27,666 nt of DNA. Origin: JBLNCE01 sp050260415 (GTDB lineage: Bacteria > Bacillota > UBA4882 > JAAYXC01). Shown one piece after another: positions 1 to 7,548 of this stretch. The translations under genes were made by a program, and so were the position numbers. Location of the stretch: contig JBLNCE010000046.1 in the NCBI GenBank assembly GCA_050260415.1, forward strand, positions 1 through 27,666, read 5' to 3'. A model generated the notes under the pieces. The model made no database searches. It was not told the origin of the DNA and saw only the letters and a list, made by a program, of their open reading frames with translations. Within the stretch, counting starts at the first letter, position 1. Each line of letters starts with the position of its first letter.

Positions 1-7
1 GTTATCC

Positions 8-1531
8 ATGCGTAAGATCCGCGAGATACTACGTCTGCATCACGAGGGCCTCGGAACGCGCGCCATCGCCAGGAGCGTGGACGCATCCCATAGCACAGTC
101 ATGGATATGTTACGCCGAGCCAAGGCCGCCGGCTTCGGCTGGCCGCTGCCCAAGGAAATAGACGACACGGCTCTCGAAGCCGCCCTGTACAAGGGGAACA
201 TCCCGGCCTCCAAGAAGATCCTGCCGGACATGGAATGGATCCACCGGGAGATGAAACGCAAGGCCGTTACCTTGCAGCTCCTCTGGCTCGAATACAAACG
301 AGAACATCCCGACGGCCTGCAATACAGCCAGTTCTGCCTGAGGTACAAAACCTGGCTCGGCAGTGTCGATGCCCCGATGCGGCAGACCTATCGGGCCGGC
401 GAGCGCGGTTTTGTCGATTACGCCGGAATGACCGTGCCCGTAACGGACCGTAGCACCGGAGAAGTCCTGCAGGCGCAGATCTTCATCTTCGTCCTCGGCG
501 CCAGCAACTACACCTATGCCGAGGCTGCCTGGTCGCAGGAACTGCCGTCCTGGCTCCTCGCGCATGTCCATGCCTTCGAGTTTTTCGGGGGCGTGCCGGC
601 GATCATCATTCCCGACAACCTGAAAGCCGCCGTCACCCATCCATGCCGCTACGATCCTGACTTGAATCCATCCTACCAGGACCTGGCCAACCATTATGGG
701 GCGGCCGTGATCCCCGCCCGATCCAGAAAGCCGAGGGACAAGGCCAAGGCCGAAACCGGCGTGCAGATCGTCGAGCGCTGGATCCTGGCCGCCTTACGCG
801 ACCGGATGTTCTTCTCCCTCGTGGAGTTGAACCAGGCCATCGCCGAGGAGATCAAAAGGCTCAACGAGCGGCCGTTCCAGAAACTCGAGGGTTCCAGGAA
901 AACTGTCTTTGAAACCGTGGAACGGCCCGCCTTGAAGCCGTTGCCGGCCACACCCTACGAGTTCGCCGAGTGGAAAAAGGCCACGGTTAATATCGACTAC
1001 CATCTGGCGGTTGACGGTAACTTCTACAGCGCACCCTACCAGTTGATCCGGCGCGAGTTGGATGTCCGGCTGACCGCAACCACGATCGAGATCTTCCATG
1101 CCGGCCGCCGCATCGCCAGCCACGAACGCACTTATCGCAAAGGCCAGTACATAACCGATCCCGCTCATCGTCCACCCGCCCACCAGAGGTACCTGGAGTG
1201 GACGCCCGAGAGGATCGCAAACTGGGCGGGCAAAGCCGGACCCAATACGGCGCAACTGGCCAAGCGGATCATGGAAGGCAAGTCGCATCCCGAACAAGGG
1301 TATCGGGCCTGCCTCGGGTTGATCCGTCTCGGCGACCGTTACACTCCGGAACGCCTGGAAGCCGCCGCCGGCCGGGCGCTGGCTTGCGGAGCGCGCTCTT
1401 ACCGCAGCGTCAGGTCCATCCTCGAACACGGGCTGGATCAAGTCACCCTGGAACAGGCGCCCCCGCCGCTCGTTCATGAGAACCTACGCGGACCCGGGTA
1501 TTACCGAGACAAGGAGGCGCCGTCATGCTAG
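8..1531 (+). CDS. istA: IS21-family transposase IstA
   Basis: This is the DDE transposase of the IS21 element, which cuts and joins element ends in the nucleus-free cytoplasm together with the IstB ATPase. The 507-residue length is normal for the family. Residues 1-40 form a helix-turn-helix (REILRLHHEGLGTRAIARSV). An RNase H-fold integrase core follows, with candidate catalytic residues D137 (in GFVDYAG), D203 (in IIPDNLKAAV) and E249 (in KAKAETGVQ). The C-terminal part from about residue 320 looks like the beta-barrel of IstA (VDGNFYSAPYQLI). The ATG at 8 is the first possible start in the window and leaves a complete HTH. The stop overlaps the istB start, the standard translational coupling of this family. 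No disruption is visible. Confidence 0.95.
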   Translation: MRKIREILRLHHEGLGTRAIARSVDASHSTVMDMLRRAKAAGFGWPLPKEIDDTALEAALYKGNIPASKKILPDMEWIHREMKRKAVTLQLLWLEYKREHPDGLQYSQFCLRYKTWLGSVDAPMRQTYRAGERGFVDYAGMTVPVTDRSTGEVLQAQIFIFVLGASNYTYAEAAWSQELPSWLLAHVHAFEFFGGVPAIIIPDNLKAAVTHPCRYDPDLNPSYQDLANHYGAAVIPARSRKPRDKAKAETGVQIVERWILAALRDRMFFSLVELNQAIAEEIKRLNERPFQKLEGSRKTVFETVERPALKPLPATPYEFAEWKKATVNIDYHLAVDGNFYSAPYQLIRRELDVRLTATTIEIFHAGRRIASHERTYRKGQYITDPAHRPPAHQRYLEWTPERIANWAGKAGPNTAQLAKRIMEGKSHPEQGYRACLGLIRLGDRYTPERLEAAAGRALACGARSYRSVRSILEHGLDQVTLEQAPPPLVHENLRGPGYYRDKEAPSC

Positions 1532-2298
1532 ACCGCGAAACCGCCGAAAAGCTGCGCGAGATGGGTCTCTTCGGCATGGCGCAGGCTGCCTCCGCCCAGG
1601 AGCAGGGCCAGGAAGCCGACGCCCTCTCCTTTGCCGAACGGTTCGGGCTGCTCGTGGATGCGGAGTGGACCTACCGGCGCAGCCGCCGCCTGGCCAGGCT
1701 GCTCCGCGAGGCCCGGCTCCGCCTGCCGGCCTGCCTCGAAGATGTCGACTTCGGGCCGCAGCGCGGCTTGAGCCGCTCGCTCGTGCGCTCCCTGGGCACG
1801 GGACGCTGGCTTGAGGACCGTCTCAATGTCCTGGTCGTCGGCCCCACCGGGGCCGGCAAGACCTTCCTCGCCTGCGCTCTGGCCAACGCCGCCTGCCGGC
1901 TCGGCTACAGCGCCCGCTACTACCGGGTGCCCCGGCTGACCGCGGACCTCACCATCGCCAGAGGGGACGGCTCTTACCGGCGTACCCTGGCCAAGCTCGC
2001 CAGGTTCGATTTGCTTGTCCTTGACGATATGGGCATCTCACCGCTTACACCGGGTGAGAGCCGCGATCTCTTGGAACTCGTTGACGACCGCAGCCAATTT
2101 CGATCCACCGTGGTCGCCAGCCAGCTGCCTATCGAGGCCTGGCACGGCGCCATGGGCGATCCCACTCTCGCCGACGCCATCCTGGACAGGCTCGTTCACA
2201 ACGCCCACAAAATCGTTTTGAAAGGAGAATCGATGCGGAAGATCAAAGCCGGATTGCCGCAGGGCGGCGACTCTGATACACTGGAAACGGATACCTGA
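1525..2298 (+). CDS. istB: IS21-family helper ATPase IstB
   Basis: IstB is the AAA+ ATPase that selects target DNA and stimulates IstA. The 257-residue protein carries a Walker A motif GPTGAGKT at residues 106-113 and a Walker B LLVLDDMG. The N-terminal helical region (about 1-80) matches the IstB_IS21 layout, and the later QLPIEAWHGAMGDPTLADAI is the typical sensor/arginine region of the family. The ATG start lies inside the last codons of istA (7-bp overlap), preceded by AAGGAGGCG, so the two are translated together. Length and motifs are complete, so I expect a functional protein. Confidence 0.95.
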   Translation: MLDRETAEKLREMGLFGMAQAASAQEQGQEADALSFAERFGLLVDAEWTYRRSRRLARLLREARLRLPACLEDVDFGPQRGLSRSLVRSLGTGRWLEDRLNVLVVGPTGAGKTFLACALANAACRLGYSARYYRVPRLTADLTIARGDGSYRRTLAKLARFDLLVLDDMGISPLTPGESRDLLELVDDRSQFRSTVVASQLPIEAWHGAMGDPTLADAILDRLVHNAHKIVLKGESMRKIKAGLPQGGDSDTLETDT

Positions 2299-2335
2299 CC
2301 TAAAGCCGGACCCCATCGTCGCTTCGCTCCAATCT

Positions 2336-2427
2336 GGTCGGCTTCAATCGGACCGCCTGGTCGGGTTCGATCGGAACTGACGGCCGGCTTCCTCCGGAAC
2401 TGATGGCCGAGTTCGCCGGAATACGCA
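2336..2427 (+). repeat. Four 23-bp tandem repeats forming the IS21 right end
   Basis: Imperfect units of the form GG(T/C)CGG(C/G)TTC-N2-3-CGGA begin at 2336, 2359, 2382 and 2405, an exact 23-bp spacing. The last unit runs into the terminal GCCGGAATACGCA. Multiple end repeats are known as transposase-binding sites in IS21-family ends. The function here is inferred from position and family. Confidence 0.75.
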
Positions 2428-2880
2428 GCAACGGCTGTATTTGAGATCCGCCACGTCCTGCTGCTTTTGCCGGCGCACTTCGTCGAGGGCCTCGTTCATG
2501 AGCTGCATCAGATGAAACTTGTCGATCGCCGCCATGGGGGAAATGAACCCCGATGCCATGCAGGAAAGCTTTGGACATGTCGCAGACGGCGTTTTCGTTC
2601 TGTTCGGGCTTTCCCCCATGCTCTTTGGGGTCCTTGGCAATACAGCCGACGGCGAATGCCTTCCGGCCCGGCGTGGCGAACAGCATACGTTCGCGCGTCG
2701 GTATCGTAGGACAGGGAGATGTATCTCTGGCCGCGCCGGCACGCCGTTTTATCGATGGCGATGTTCCGGACCCGCGAGTGGTCGTCGGCGGCTCTGGCCT
2801 CATCCACGTAGTAGTGGAGGATCCGCCAAAGCCTTGTATCGTATTCATCTTGTACACCTTGCTATCCACACGAAACAGCG
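2428..2880 (-). pseudogene. ISL3-family transposase remnant, frameshifted and interrupted by IS21
   Basis: Three minus-strand frames together give an ISL3-type transposase core: RNIAIDKTACRRGQRYISLS (aligned to the family IGIDETS-RKGH region), then RMLFATPGRKAFAVGCI and CDMSKAFLHGIGVHFP, then DKFHLMQLMNEALDEVRRQK. At least two frameshifts are needed to join them. The reading breaks at 2427, exactly where the IS21 end begins, after VADLKYSR. The C-terminal half is therefore separated or lost, and the N-terminus is missing upstream of about 2880. The gene cannot make a functional transposase. Family assignment rests on recalled motif patterns. Confidence 0.8.
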
Positions 2881-2960
2881 AGGAGCCCGAATTTGACAAG
2901 CGAAGTAGGCTTACAAACGAGATGATTGATGATTATGTTATTTTAAGAAGGGGTGGCTTC

Positions 2961-3463
2961 ATGATGAAAAAAACAGTCTACTTTTAATAATATTCGGGTT
3001 AATTCTTGGTGTAAATTACTATTCAAATATAAGGGCCAATACTGTAAACCGGTATATAATTTATAATAATACTGGATTTAAGTTTTCATTACAGTTTCCT
3101 ATAAGTTGGAAAGGATATTATGTAATCAATGAGAGTAATAGGGATTATATTGCAGTTAATTTTGTGGGTAAGAGTAAAATTAGTCGAACTGATTTCGATG
3201 ATTCTGGAAGTATTGGTTTAACCATGTTTTATATTAGTAATGAGCAATATATTAAAAATCAACAGTTTATCGATAATGTAAGAAAGATAGGAACTTCACA
3301 TAAAGTAAATTACTATTATTCTACAAGTACAGATTATCCAATTGGTGCACTATATGATATCTATAACAGTCCGGATATAACTGACAAGGAGGAAAAAACA
3401 CGAGCATATAATGATTTTCAAAAAGCGAAACAGATGGAGAATAATATAGTCGTTATGATTTAA
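2961..3463 (+). pseudogene. Small signal-anchored protein, split by a one-base slip in an A7 run
   Basis: A good ribosome site (AAGAAGGGG) precedes ATG-ATG at 2961, but that frame stops at 2985-2987 after nine codons. Reading one base back at the A7 run (2967-2973) gives MMKKNSLLLIIFGLILGVNY, an N-terminal hydrophobic anchor, followed by a continuous frame to 3463 (about 167 residues in all). The rest holds GFKFSLQFPISWKGYYVINE and resembles small exported or lipoprotein-like proteins of low-GC Bacillota; I do not recognise a named family. The 99-residue open frame starting at 3164 is only its C-terminal part. Composition is strongly AT-rich compared with the flanks, which suggests transfer. 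The slip may be a mutation, a sequencing error, or real slippage. Confidence 0.6.
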
Positions 3464-3468
3464 CGGGA

Positions 3469-3482
3469 GTCCCCTGGGGGAC
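3469..3482. terminator. Short GC hairpin after the AT-rich gene
   Basis: GTCCCC-TG-GGGGAC forms a six-base-pair inverted repeat six bases after the stop at 3463. There is no clear T tract. It could be a terminator or an end of the neighbouring decayed insertion element. The rest of 3464-3540 holds nothing else I recognise. Confidence 0.35.
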
Positions 3483-3539
3483 GGACGGGACCCAGACTAA
3501 TTGCCCGGTTGTCGCATGGACCCCGATAATTTAAGCCAT

Positions 3540-4285
3540 TTATCCAACGTGGACCTGGCTATTGCTTGACCGTTCCAGATTCAACCAAACCACTGGCTCC
3601 AAGGTCCAATTCCGGTATCGTTCGCGCCCATCGCTCGGGGTGAGCGGCTCGTGCCTTCTTACATAGCTGTACACGCGCTTGCAGAACCATCAGATCCTCA
3701 CCAATGTGCCCGTTGTATGGGCGTCAGGAAGTTCAGCCGCTATGTCTATGTACGTTGTTGTACCAGTGAACGAAGGCGCAGGGTCCCGGGCCGGTACTTG
3801 CAGGTACGAAAGAGCGACTCCGCTTAGGGGTTGTCATTGCTGACTCTTGGCCGGCTTCTGGAAGGAGTTATACCCAGTTGATACAGAGTCTCCAAAAAGC
3901 GAAGCGTCTTTCATCGGGCTGCCGTTATCGGAATGAAGGACCAACGGTCTGGACGACCCGGCCAGGCCCCCGTTCAACACGGCCCGGCGTATAAGGACGG
4001 CTGCGTTGGCAGCGGATTCCGTGGGCCAAATTTCCCAGGCCACGATCTTGCGGCTGTATAAGTCCACGATCAGGTACAGGTAGTAGTAGATGCCCTTGAC
4101 CTGCCCTGGAAGCCACGTGATATCCCACATCCAGACCTGGTTGGGTCCGGTTGCGCAATGGGTGGACATCGGTCTCCTGGAAGGCTGCCGGCTCCTTCCG
4201 CGGTGGTGTTGCATCCGGAACCGACCCGGTAGAAAGTGGATTCGGACGCTATGTAGACGCCCCGGTCCGCAAGCATGTGCGGAGC
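3540..4285 (-). pseudogene. IS3-family transposase (OrfB) remnant with frameshifts and a stop
   Basis: The minus strand encodes an IS3-type integrase in pieces. LADRGVYIASESTFYRV (4217-4285) is in one frame. HCATGPNQVWMWDITWLPG, YLYLIVDLYSRKIVAWEI and PLVLHSDNGSPMK are in a second frame (about 3900-4214). RPRVSNDNP, a TAA at 3824-3826, then AESLFRTCKYRPG are in a third. Further shifted segments (EDLMVLQARVQLCKKARAAH, RNWTLEPVVWLNLERSSN) reach 3540. The DDE residues fall in DITW, HSDNG and AESLF. The stop sits directly before the catalytic-Glu segment. The N-terminal half is missing and is replaced at about 4285 by unrelated sequence. The gene is dead; subgroup within IS3 is uncertain. Confidence 0.85.
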
Positions 4286-4345
4286 GGCGGACGCTTTACC
4301 TACACCTACGACGAGGACGGCAACCTGACCATAGAAAACCGCCTC
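4283..4345 (+). pseudogene. Possible YD-repeat (RHS-like) fragment
   Basis: The plus strand reads SGGRFTYTYDEDGNLTIENR, which fits the YD-repeat consensus (Y-x-Y-D-x-x-G-x-L) of RHS/wall-associated polymorphic toxins. Only one repeat is present, it has no start or plausible continuation, and it abuts the broken end of the IS3 remnant. The stretch 4346-4440 shows nothing else. A single short match can arise by chance. Confidence 0.35.
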
Positions 4346-4445
4346 ACCTTCCCCGCCATACCTCCCACCCGCACCAAACCTTGAACGCCACGGCCGCTGA
4401 CGTTTCAACGAGAACCTTCCAGCCATTCCCGTAACAGATGGGTTG

Positions 4446-4475
4446 TTGACATTTGTATTATCATCATGTTATATT
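4446..4475 (+). promoter_or_regulatory. Sigma-70-type promoter of the regulator gene
   Basis: TTGACA at 4446-4451 is a perfect -35 box. TTATAT/TATATT at 4469-4475 is a good -10 box after a 17-18 base spacer. It sits about 120 bases before the chosen TTG start at 4596. It is fused to the palindrome described next, so the regulator probably controls its own expression. Confidence 0.65.
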
Positions 4476-4487
4476 TGTATCATACAA
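4475..4487. promoter_or_regulatory. Palindromic operator candidate TTGTAT-C-ATACAA
   Basis: A perfect inverted repeat with six-base arms overlaps the 3' edge of the -10 box. The sequence ATTTGTAT also occurs at 4451-4458, 22 bases upstream of the copy at 4473-4480, about two helix turns apart, which would allow two regulator dimers to bind on one DNA face. The TTGTAT half-site resembles operators of AraR-type GntR-LacI regulators (TTGTAC half-sites). Binding is inferred. Confidence 0.55.
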
Positions 4488-4595
4488 CCTGGTCAATTTC
4501 GGGCGTCCGACGCCTTGTCTCCGGCTCTCCGGCACGCGCTCGGACCGGGCTTTTGCAGCGAGGGAAACCTTCTAGAAAAGCGGAGGCTTAAGACA

Positions 4596-5726
4596 TTGAC
4601 AAAACGGGCAAAAGGGGACCCCACCCTTTGTGAGCAGGTCAAGGACTATCTACGTGCGGAAATAATGGAACGCCTCAGCCCGGGTGAACGGATTCCGTCC
4701 GAGCATGAACTATCGCGGCAATTCAAAGTGAGCCGCACCACCACGAGGAACGCTTTGCGGGATTTGTACAACGAAGGCATTATCACTCGCATCCAGGGGA
4801 AAGGCACTTTCGTGGCGGAGCGCAAGCATTGGGGAAATAGCGCGGCCAAAGACGGTGCGGCGCGCCAGGTGATCTTCATGGTACAGATGCAGACGGTCTA
4901 CAACGAGTTTCAGATGATCGCGGGCGCTTCCCAGTATTTGCACGAGCGCGGTTACGACCTCACCGTGAAAATCGCCAACTATAAGAGGGATGCAGAAAGG
5001 GAAGTCCTGCTCGGAGCAATGGAAACAGGGAAGGCGGGCATTATCGCTTACCCCTACAATAAAAACGATGATATCGTCGAGCGGATCCTCAAAGCGCGGT
5101 TTCCCTATGTTGAGGTGGACTGTTATACCGAGGAGGTGCCGACCAGCCGGGTCATTACGGATAATTACGCGGGCGCGTATGACGCCGTCCGCCATCTAGT
5201 GGAGCTGGGACATCGCCGTATCGCTTTCGCCACGAGCCCCCTATCCGCCCTGACATCCGTCTTCAAACGGTTCCGCGGCTATTGGCAGGCCCTGTTCGAC
5301 AGCGGGATTCCGGCCGATCCGGAGTTGTTGTGGGAGGAACAGCACCCGGGCGATAGCGCCGACAGGTTTGTGCAACGCCTGCTCGGTATGGAGGTCAAGC
5401 CGACAGCGGTCTTTTGTTTGCACGATATCGTGGCGCTGGGCGTGGAACGCGAGATGGTTACCAGGGGTTATTCTGTGCCGGGCGACCTGGCCATCGTCGG
5501 CTATGACGACAATCCGTATGCCGCGCATGCTGCGGTGGTACCGTTGACCACGGTGGCGCAGGATTTCGTCGAGATGGGACGCAAGGCGGCCGAGTTGTTG
5601 TTGCTCCAGATCGAGCAGGGGGACTTCACGACCCGCATCGAGACCCTGCCGTCACGGTTGATCGTACGGGAATCCACCACCGGTAAGAAGGGCCAAGAGC
5701 AGGTTTCGTCGGGCATGTTGGTATAG
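4596..5726 (+). CDS. GntR-LacI-type transcriptional regulator of sugar use
   Basis: The 376-residue protein combines an N-terminal GntR winged helix (about residues 10-75: GERIPSEHELSRQF, VSRTTTRNALRDLYNEGI, RIQGKGTFVAE) with a LacI/periplasmic-binding-like sensor (about 90-355: VIFMVQMQ at its start, LGHRRIAFATSPLSALTSV, VPGDLAIVGYDD, LTTVAQDFVEMGRKAAELLL). This is the AraR-like architecture, in which sugar binding releases DNA. I chose TTG at 4596 because GGAGG lies nine bases before it and the family alignment begins here; the upstream in-frame ATG at 4443 precedes the promoter. It heads the ABC-transporter and hydrolase locus and is the obvious local regulator. The ligand cannot be told from sequence; arabinose is only one family precedent. 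Confidence 0.9.
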   Translation: MTKRAKGDPTLCEQVKDYLRAEIMERLSPGERIPSEHELSRQFKVSRTTTRNALRDLYNEGIITRIQGKGTFVAERKHWGNSAAKDGAARQVIFMVQMQTVYNEFQMIAGASQYLHERGYDLTVKIANYKRDAEREVLLGAMETGKAGIIAYPYNKNDDIVERILKARFPYVEVDCYTEEVPTSRVITDNYAGAYDAVRHLVELGHRRIAFATSPLSALTSVFKRFRGYWQALFDSGIPADPELLWEEQHPGDSADRFVQRLLGMEVKPTAVFCLHDIVALGVEREMVTRGYSVPGDLAIVGYDDNPYAAHAAVVPLTTVAQDFVEMGRKAAELLLLQIEQGDFTTRIETLPSRLIVRESTTGKKGQEQVSSGMLV

Positions 5727-5732
5727 TAACAA

Positions 5733-5753
5733 CTGGTTAATTGGTGTAACCAG
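5733..5753. repeat. Inverted repeat CTGGTTA-N7-TAACCAG after the regulator
   Basis: Perfect seven-base arms surround a seven-base centre, beginning seven bases after the regulator stop. There is no T tract, and the TTGACA of the next promoter lies 16 bases downstream. It may be an operator for the transporter promoter or a weak terminator. Confidence 0.4.
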
Positions 5754-5768
5754 GTGTCAAGGTGAGGC

Positions 5769-5800
5769 TTGACAAATCTAATAGAATGTGACAAGATGAT
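5769..5800 (+). promoter_or_regulatory. Possible promoter of the transporter genes
   Basis: TTGACA at 5769-5774 is a perfect -35 box; the -10 region at 5792-5797 (CAAGAT) is weak. The solute-binding gene starts about 245 bases later, so the transcript would have a long leader. The gap 5727-6041 also holds an AT-rich stretch (5884-5910, with TAATATATT) that could serve as another start site. I see no recognisable riboswitch. Confidence 0.4.
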
Positions 5801-6041
5801 AGTTGATATACCAAGTACGTCTTTACTAGGTAAGCTGCCCGATTATATCTGGTGGATGGGGCGCAGAGGAGTTTTCTCCGTCATATAGTAGATTACATAA
5901 TATATTGGAAATCATGGGTTCCCATCCAACTGCAGAACAAAAACCAAGCGGAAGGGGGGGTGCGCACACCCGGTGTATCGTCGTATAACCGTTTTGCGTA
6001 GACCTTTAGGATGTCCGAGGACAAGTAAAGGAGGAACCGTG

Positions 6042-7355
6042 ATGAAATCATCCAGGTTGGTTGCTTGTCTCATCATCCTGGCCTTCGCTCTCTGCGTCAT
6101 CGGTATGGCCAATGTTGCCGCGTCCAGTGTGGTGGAGATTACGGTATGGGACAAGCCGGATCCCAGCGATATCTTCTCTATCAAGAGGCAGAAGGAATTC
6201 GACGAGAAAAACCCGGGTATCAAGGTCAACCACGAAGCGAGCCCGCCCGGCGACATGCGCCAGTCGTTTATGATCGCCATGGCTGCGGGCCGCGGGCCGG
6301 ACGCGTGGTCGCCTCCCTTCCCCTTCCTGCCGATCGTCGTGGGCAAGGGTTATGCCTATCCGCTGGATGAATACGTACCCAAATTTCCAGAGTTCAAGAA
6401 GGCCTTGCCGGTCTTCAGGGAAATGGGCACCATCAACGGCAAGCTTTACGGCTTCCCCATGAATTACTACAACACCCTCTTTTTCTACAACCGGAAGCTC
6501 TTCCGCGAGGCGGGCCTGCCGGACCGCGGCCCGAAGGACTTCAAGGAACTGCTGTCCTTCGCCAAGAAGCTGAAGGCGAAGTTCGGCGACGATGTGACCC
6601 CGTTCGCCATGCCGACCCAGTGGGGCGACTGGTTCATGGAGTACCCGGTCTGGGCCAACGGCGCCGACTTTACCAAGGCCAACCCCGACGGGACCTGCAA
6701 ACTGACCTTCACCGCCAAAGGTGTGGTGGACACCCTGACCATGTTCCGCGACTGGAAGTTTAAAGAGAAGATTATGAATCCCAGCGGCCTCCAGGAATTC
6801 GACCCGATGCAGCGGCTGATCAACGATGGTAAGCTGGCGATGAGCTATGCGCCATCCGACTGGTTCAAATGGGTCATTAAGATCCCCAATGCCGACATGG
6901 GCGTGGCCGCGCCGCCCGCGGGCAGCAGCGGGAAAGGTTATTCTCAGCTCGGCGGCCAGTTCGCCATCATCAACCCAAAGATCTCCAAGGCGAAGCGGGA
7001 CGCCGTCATGCTCTATATCGTCCACATGAACGGGATCGAGTTCCAGCGGAAGTTGGCCGCGCAGCGCGCGCTCGACGGCGAATCGCACCGGTTCGTGGGT
7101 CAAGTCTACGAGGACGTCAATCCGATGGAGTTCATCGAAAACCCGCCGGAGTGGATCGCCGTGCAACGAGCGACGATGAAGAACGCCAAACCCGAGTACT
7201 ACCTCAAGGATCGTCTGAGCAGTTACCTCTGCCCCGTGATCGAGAAGGTCTTCACCGATCAGAAAGTGAACATCAAGGACGAACTGGCAAAGGCCCAGGC
7301 CCAGGCGCAGAAGGACGTCGTAGACGCCTTCAACAAAGAGCAGTCGGCAAAGTAG
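6042..7355 (+). CDS. Sugar ABC transporter, extracellular solute-binding protein (CUT1)
   Basis: This 437-residue protein is an extracytoplasmic sugar- or oligosaccharide-binding protein of the SBP_bac_1 family. Residues 1-28 form a signal peptide with a hydrophobic core (LVACLIILAFALCVIGMANV) and no lipobox Cys at the cleavage region, so it looks free rather than lipid-anchored. Family features include EITVWDKPDP at the mature start, NGKLYGFPMNYYNTLFFYN and LFREAGLP. ATG at 6042 follows AAAGGAGGA by about six bases; an upstream in-frame extension lacks a ribosome site. It precedes two permease genes and is separated from them by a strong hairpin. Substrate is unknown; the neighbouring hydrolases suggest a plant- or mannose-containing oligosaccharide. 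Confidence 0.9.
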   Translation: MKSSRLVACLIILAFALCVIGMANVAASSVVEITVWDKPDPSDIFSIKRQKEFDEKNPGIKVNHEASPPGDMRQSFMIAMAAGRGPDAWSPPFPFLPIVVGKGYAYPLDEYVPKFPEFKKALPVFREMGTINGKLYGFPMNYYNTLFFYNRKLFREAGLPDRGPKDFKELLSFAKKLKAKFGDDVTPFAMPTQWGDWFMEYPVWANGADFTKANPDGTCKLTFTAKGVVDTLTMFRDWKFKEKIMNPSGLQEFDPMQRLINDGKLAMSYAPSDWFKWVIKIPNADMGVAAPPAGSSGKGYSQLGGQFAIINPKISKAKRDAVMLYIVHMNGIEFQRKLAAQRALDGESHRFVGQVYEDVNPMEFIENPPEWIAVQRATMKNAKPEYYLKDRLSSYLCPVIEKVFTDQKVNIKDELAKAQAQAQKDVVDAFNKEQSAK

Positions 7356-7372
7356 AAAGACAGTCCGGTGGT

Positions 7373-7406
7373 TTTCTTGCCCCGGCCGCGCGGTCGGGGC
7401 AAGAAA
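7373..7406 (+). terminator. Strong intra-operon hairpin between binding protein and permeases
   Basis: A 15-bp stem (7373-7387 pairs with 7392-7406, one G-T wobble) encloses a GCGC loop, and begins 17 bases after the binding-protein stop. Such hairpins commonly protect the 3' end or attenuate read-through, giving more binding protein than permease. No long T run follows (TCTTGTATGG), so partial read-through or mRNA stabilisation is likely. Confidence 0.75.
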
Positions 7407-7548
7407 TCTTGTATGGCATTAAGATGCGCACAGAGTCCATATCGGGGCACAAAACGTTAACGGCTATGTCTGGCCTGTTCACCATGTTTTGTGTCCCGAC
7501 TCGTCCTCAGGGAGCATCGCAAATGCCGAAGTAAGGGAGGTAAGTTCG

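Larger units (their letters stand above)
1..2427 (+). mobile_element. IS21-family insertion sequence, left end missing
   Basis: The element contains istA and istB in the usual overlapping order and a right end built of 23-bp repeats that finishes in GCCGGAATACGCA, a CA terminus typical of IS21-family ends. The left terminal repeat lies before the window, because istA starts only 8 bases in. The right boundary at about 2427 is supported by the point where an interrupted ISL3-type transposase frame begins on the other strand. Both element genes are open, so it may be active. The target-site duplication cannot be checked without the left flank. Confidence 0.85.

Noticed and set aside
4443..4595. 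Longer start for the GntR-LacI regulator
   Set aside because: The ATG at 4443 overlaps the -35 box of the gene's own promoter and the extra residues do not look like a domain.
6048..7166. 372-codon open frame antisense to the solute-binding gene
   Set aside because: It mirrors codon bias of the GC-rich sense gene; the sense protein has clear family features.
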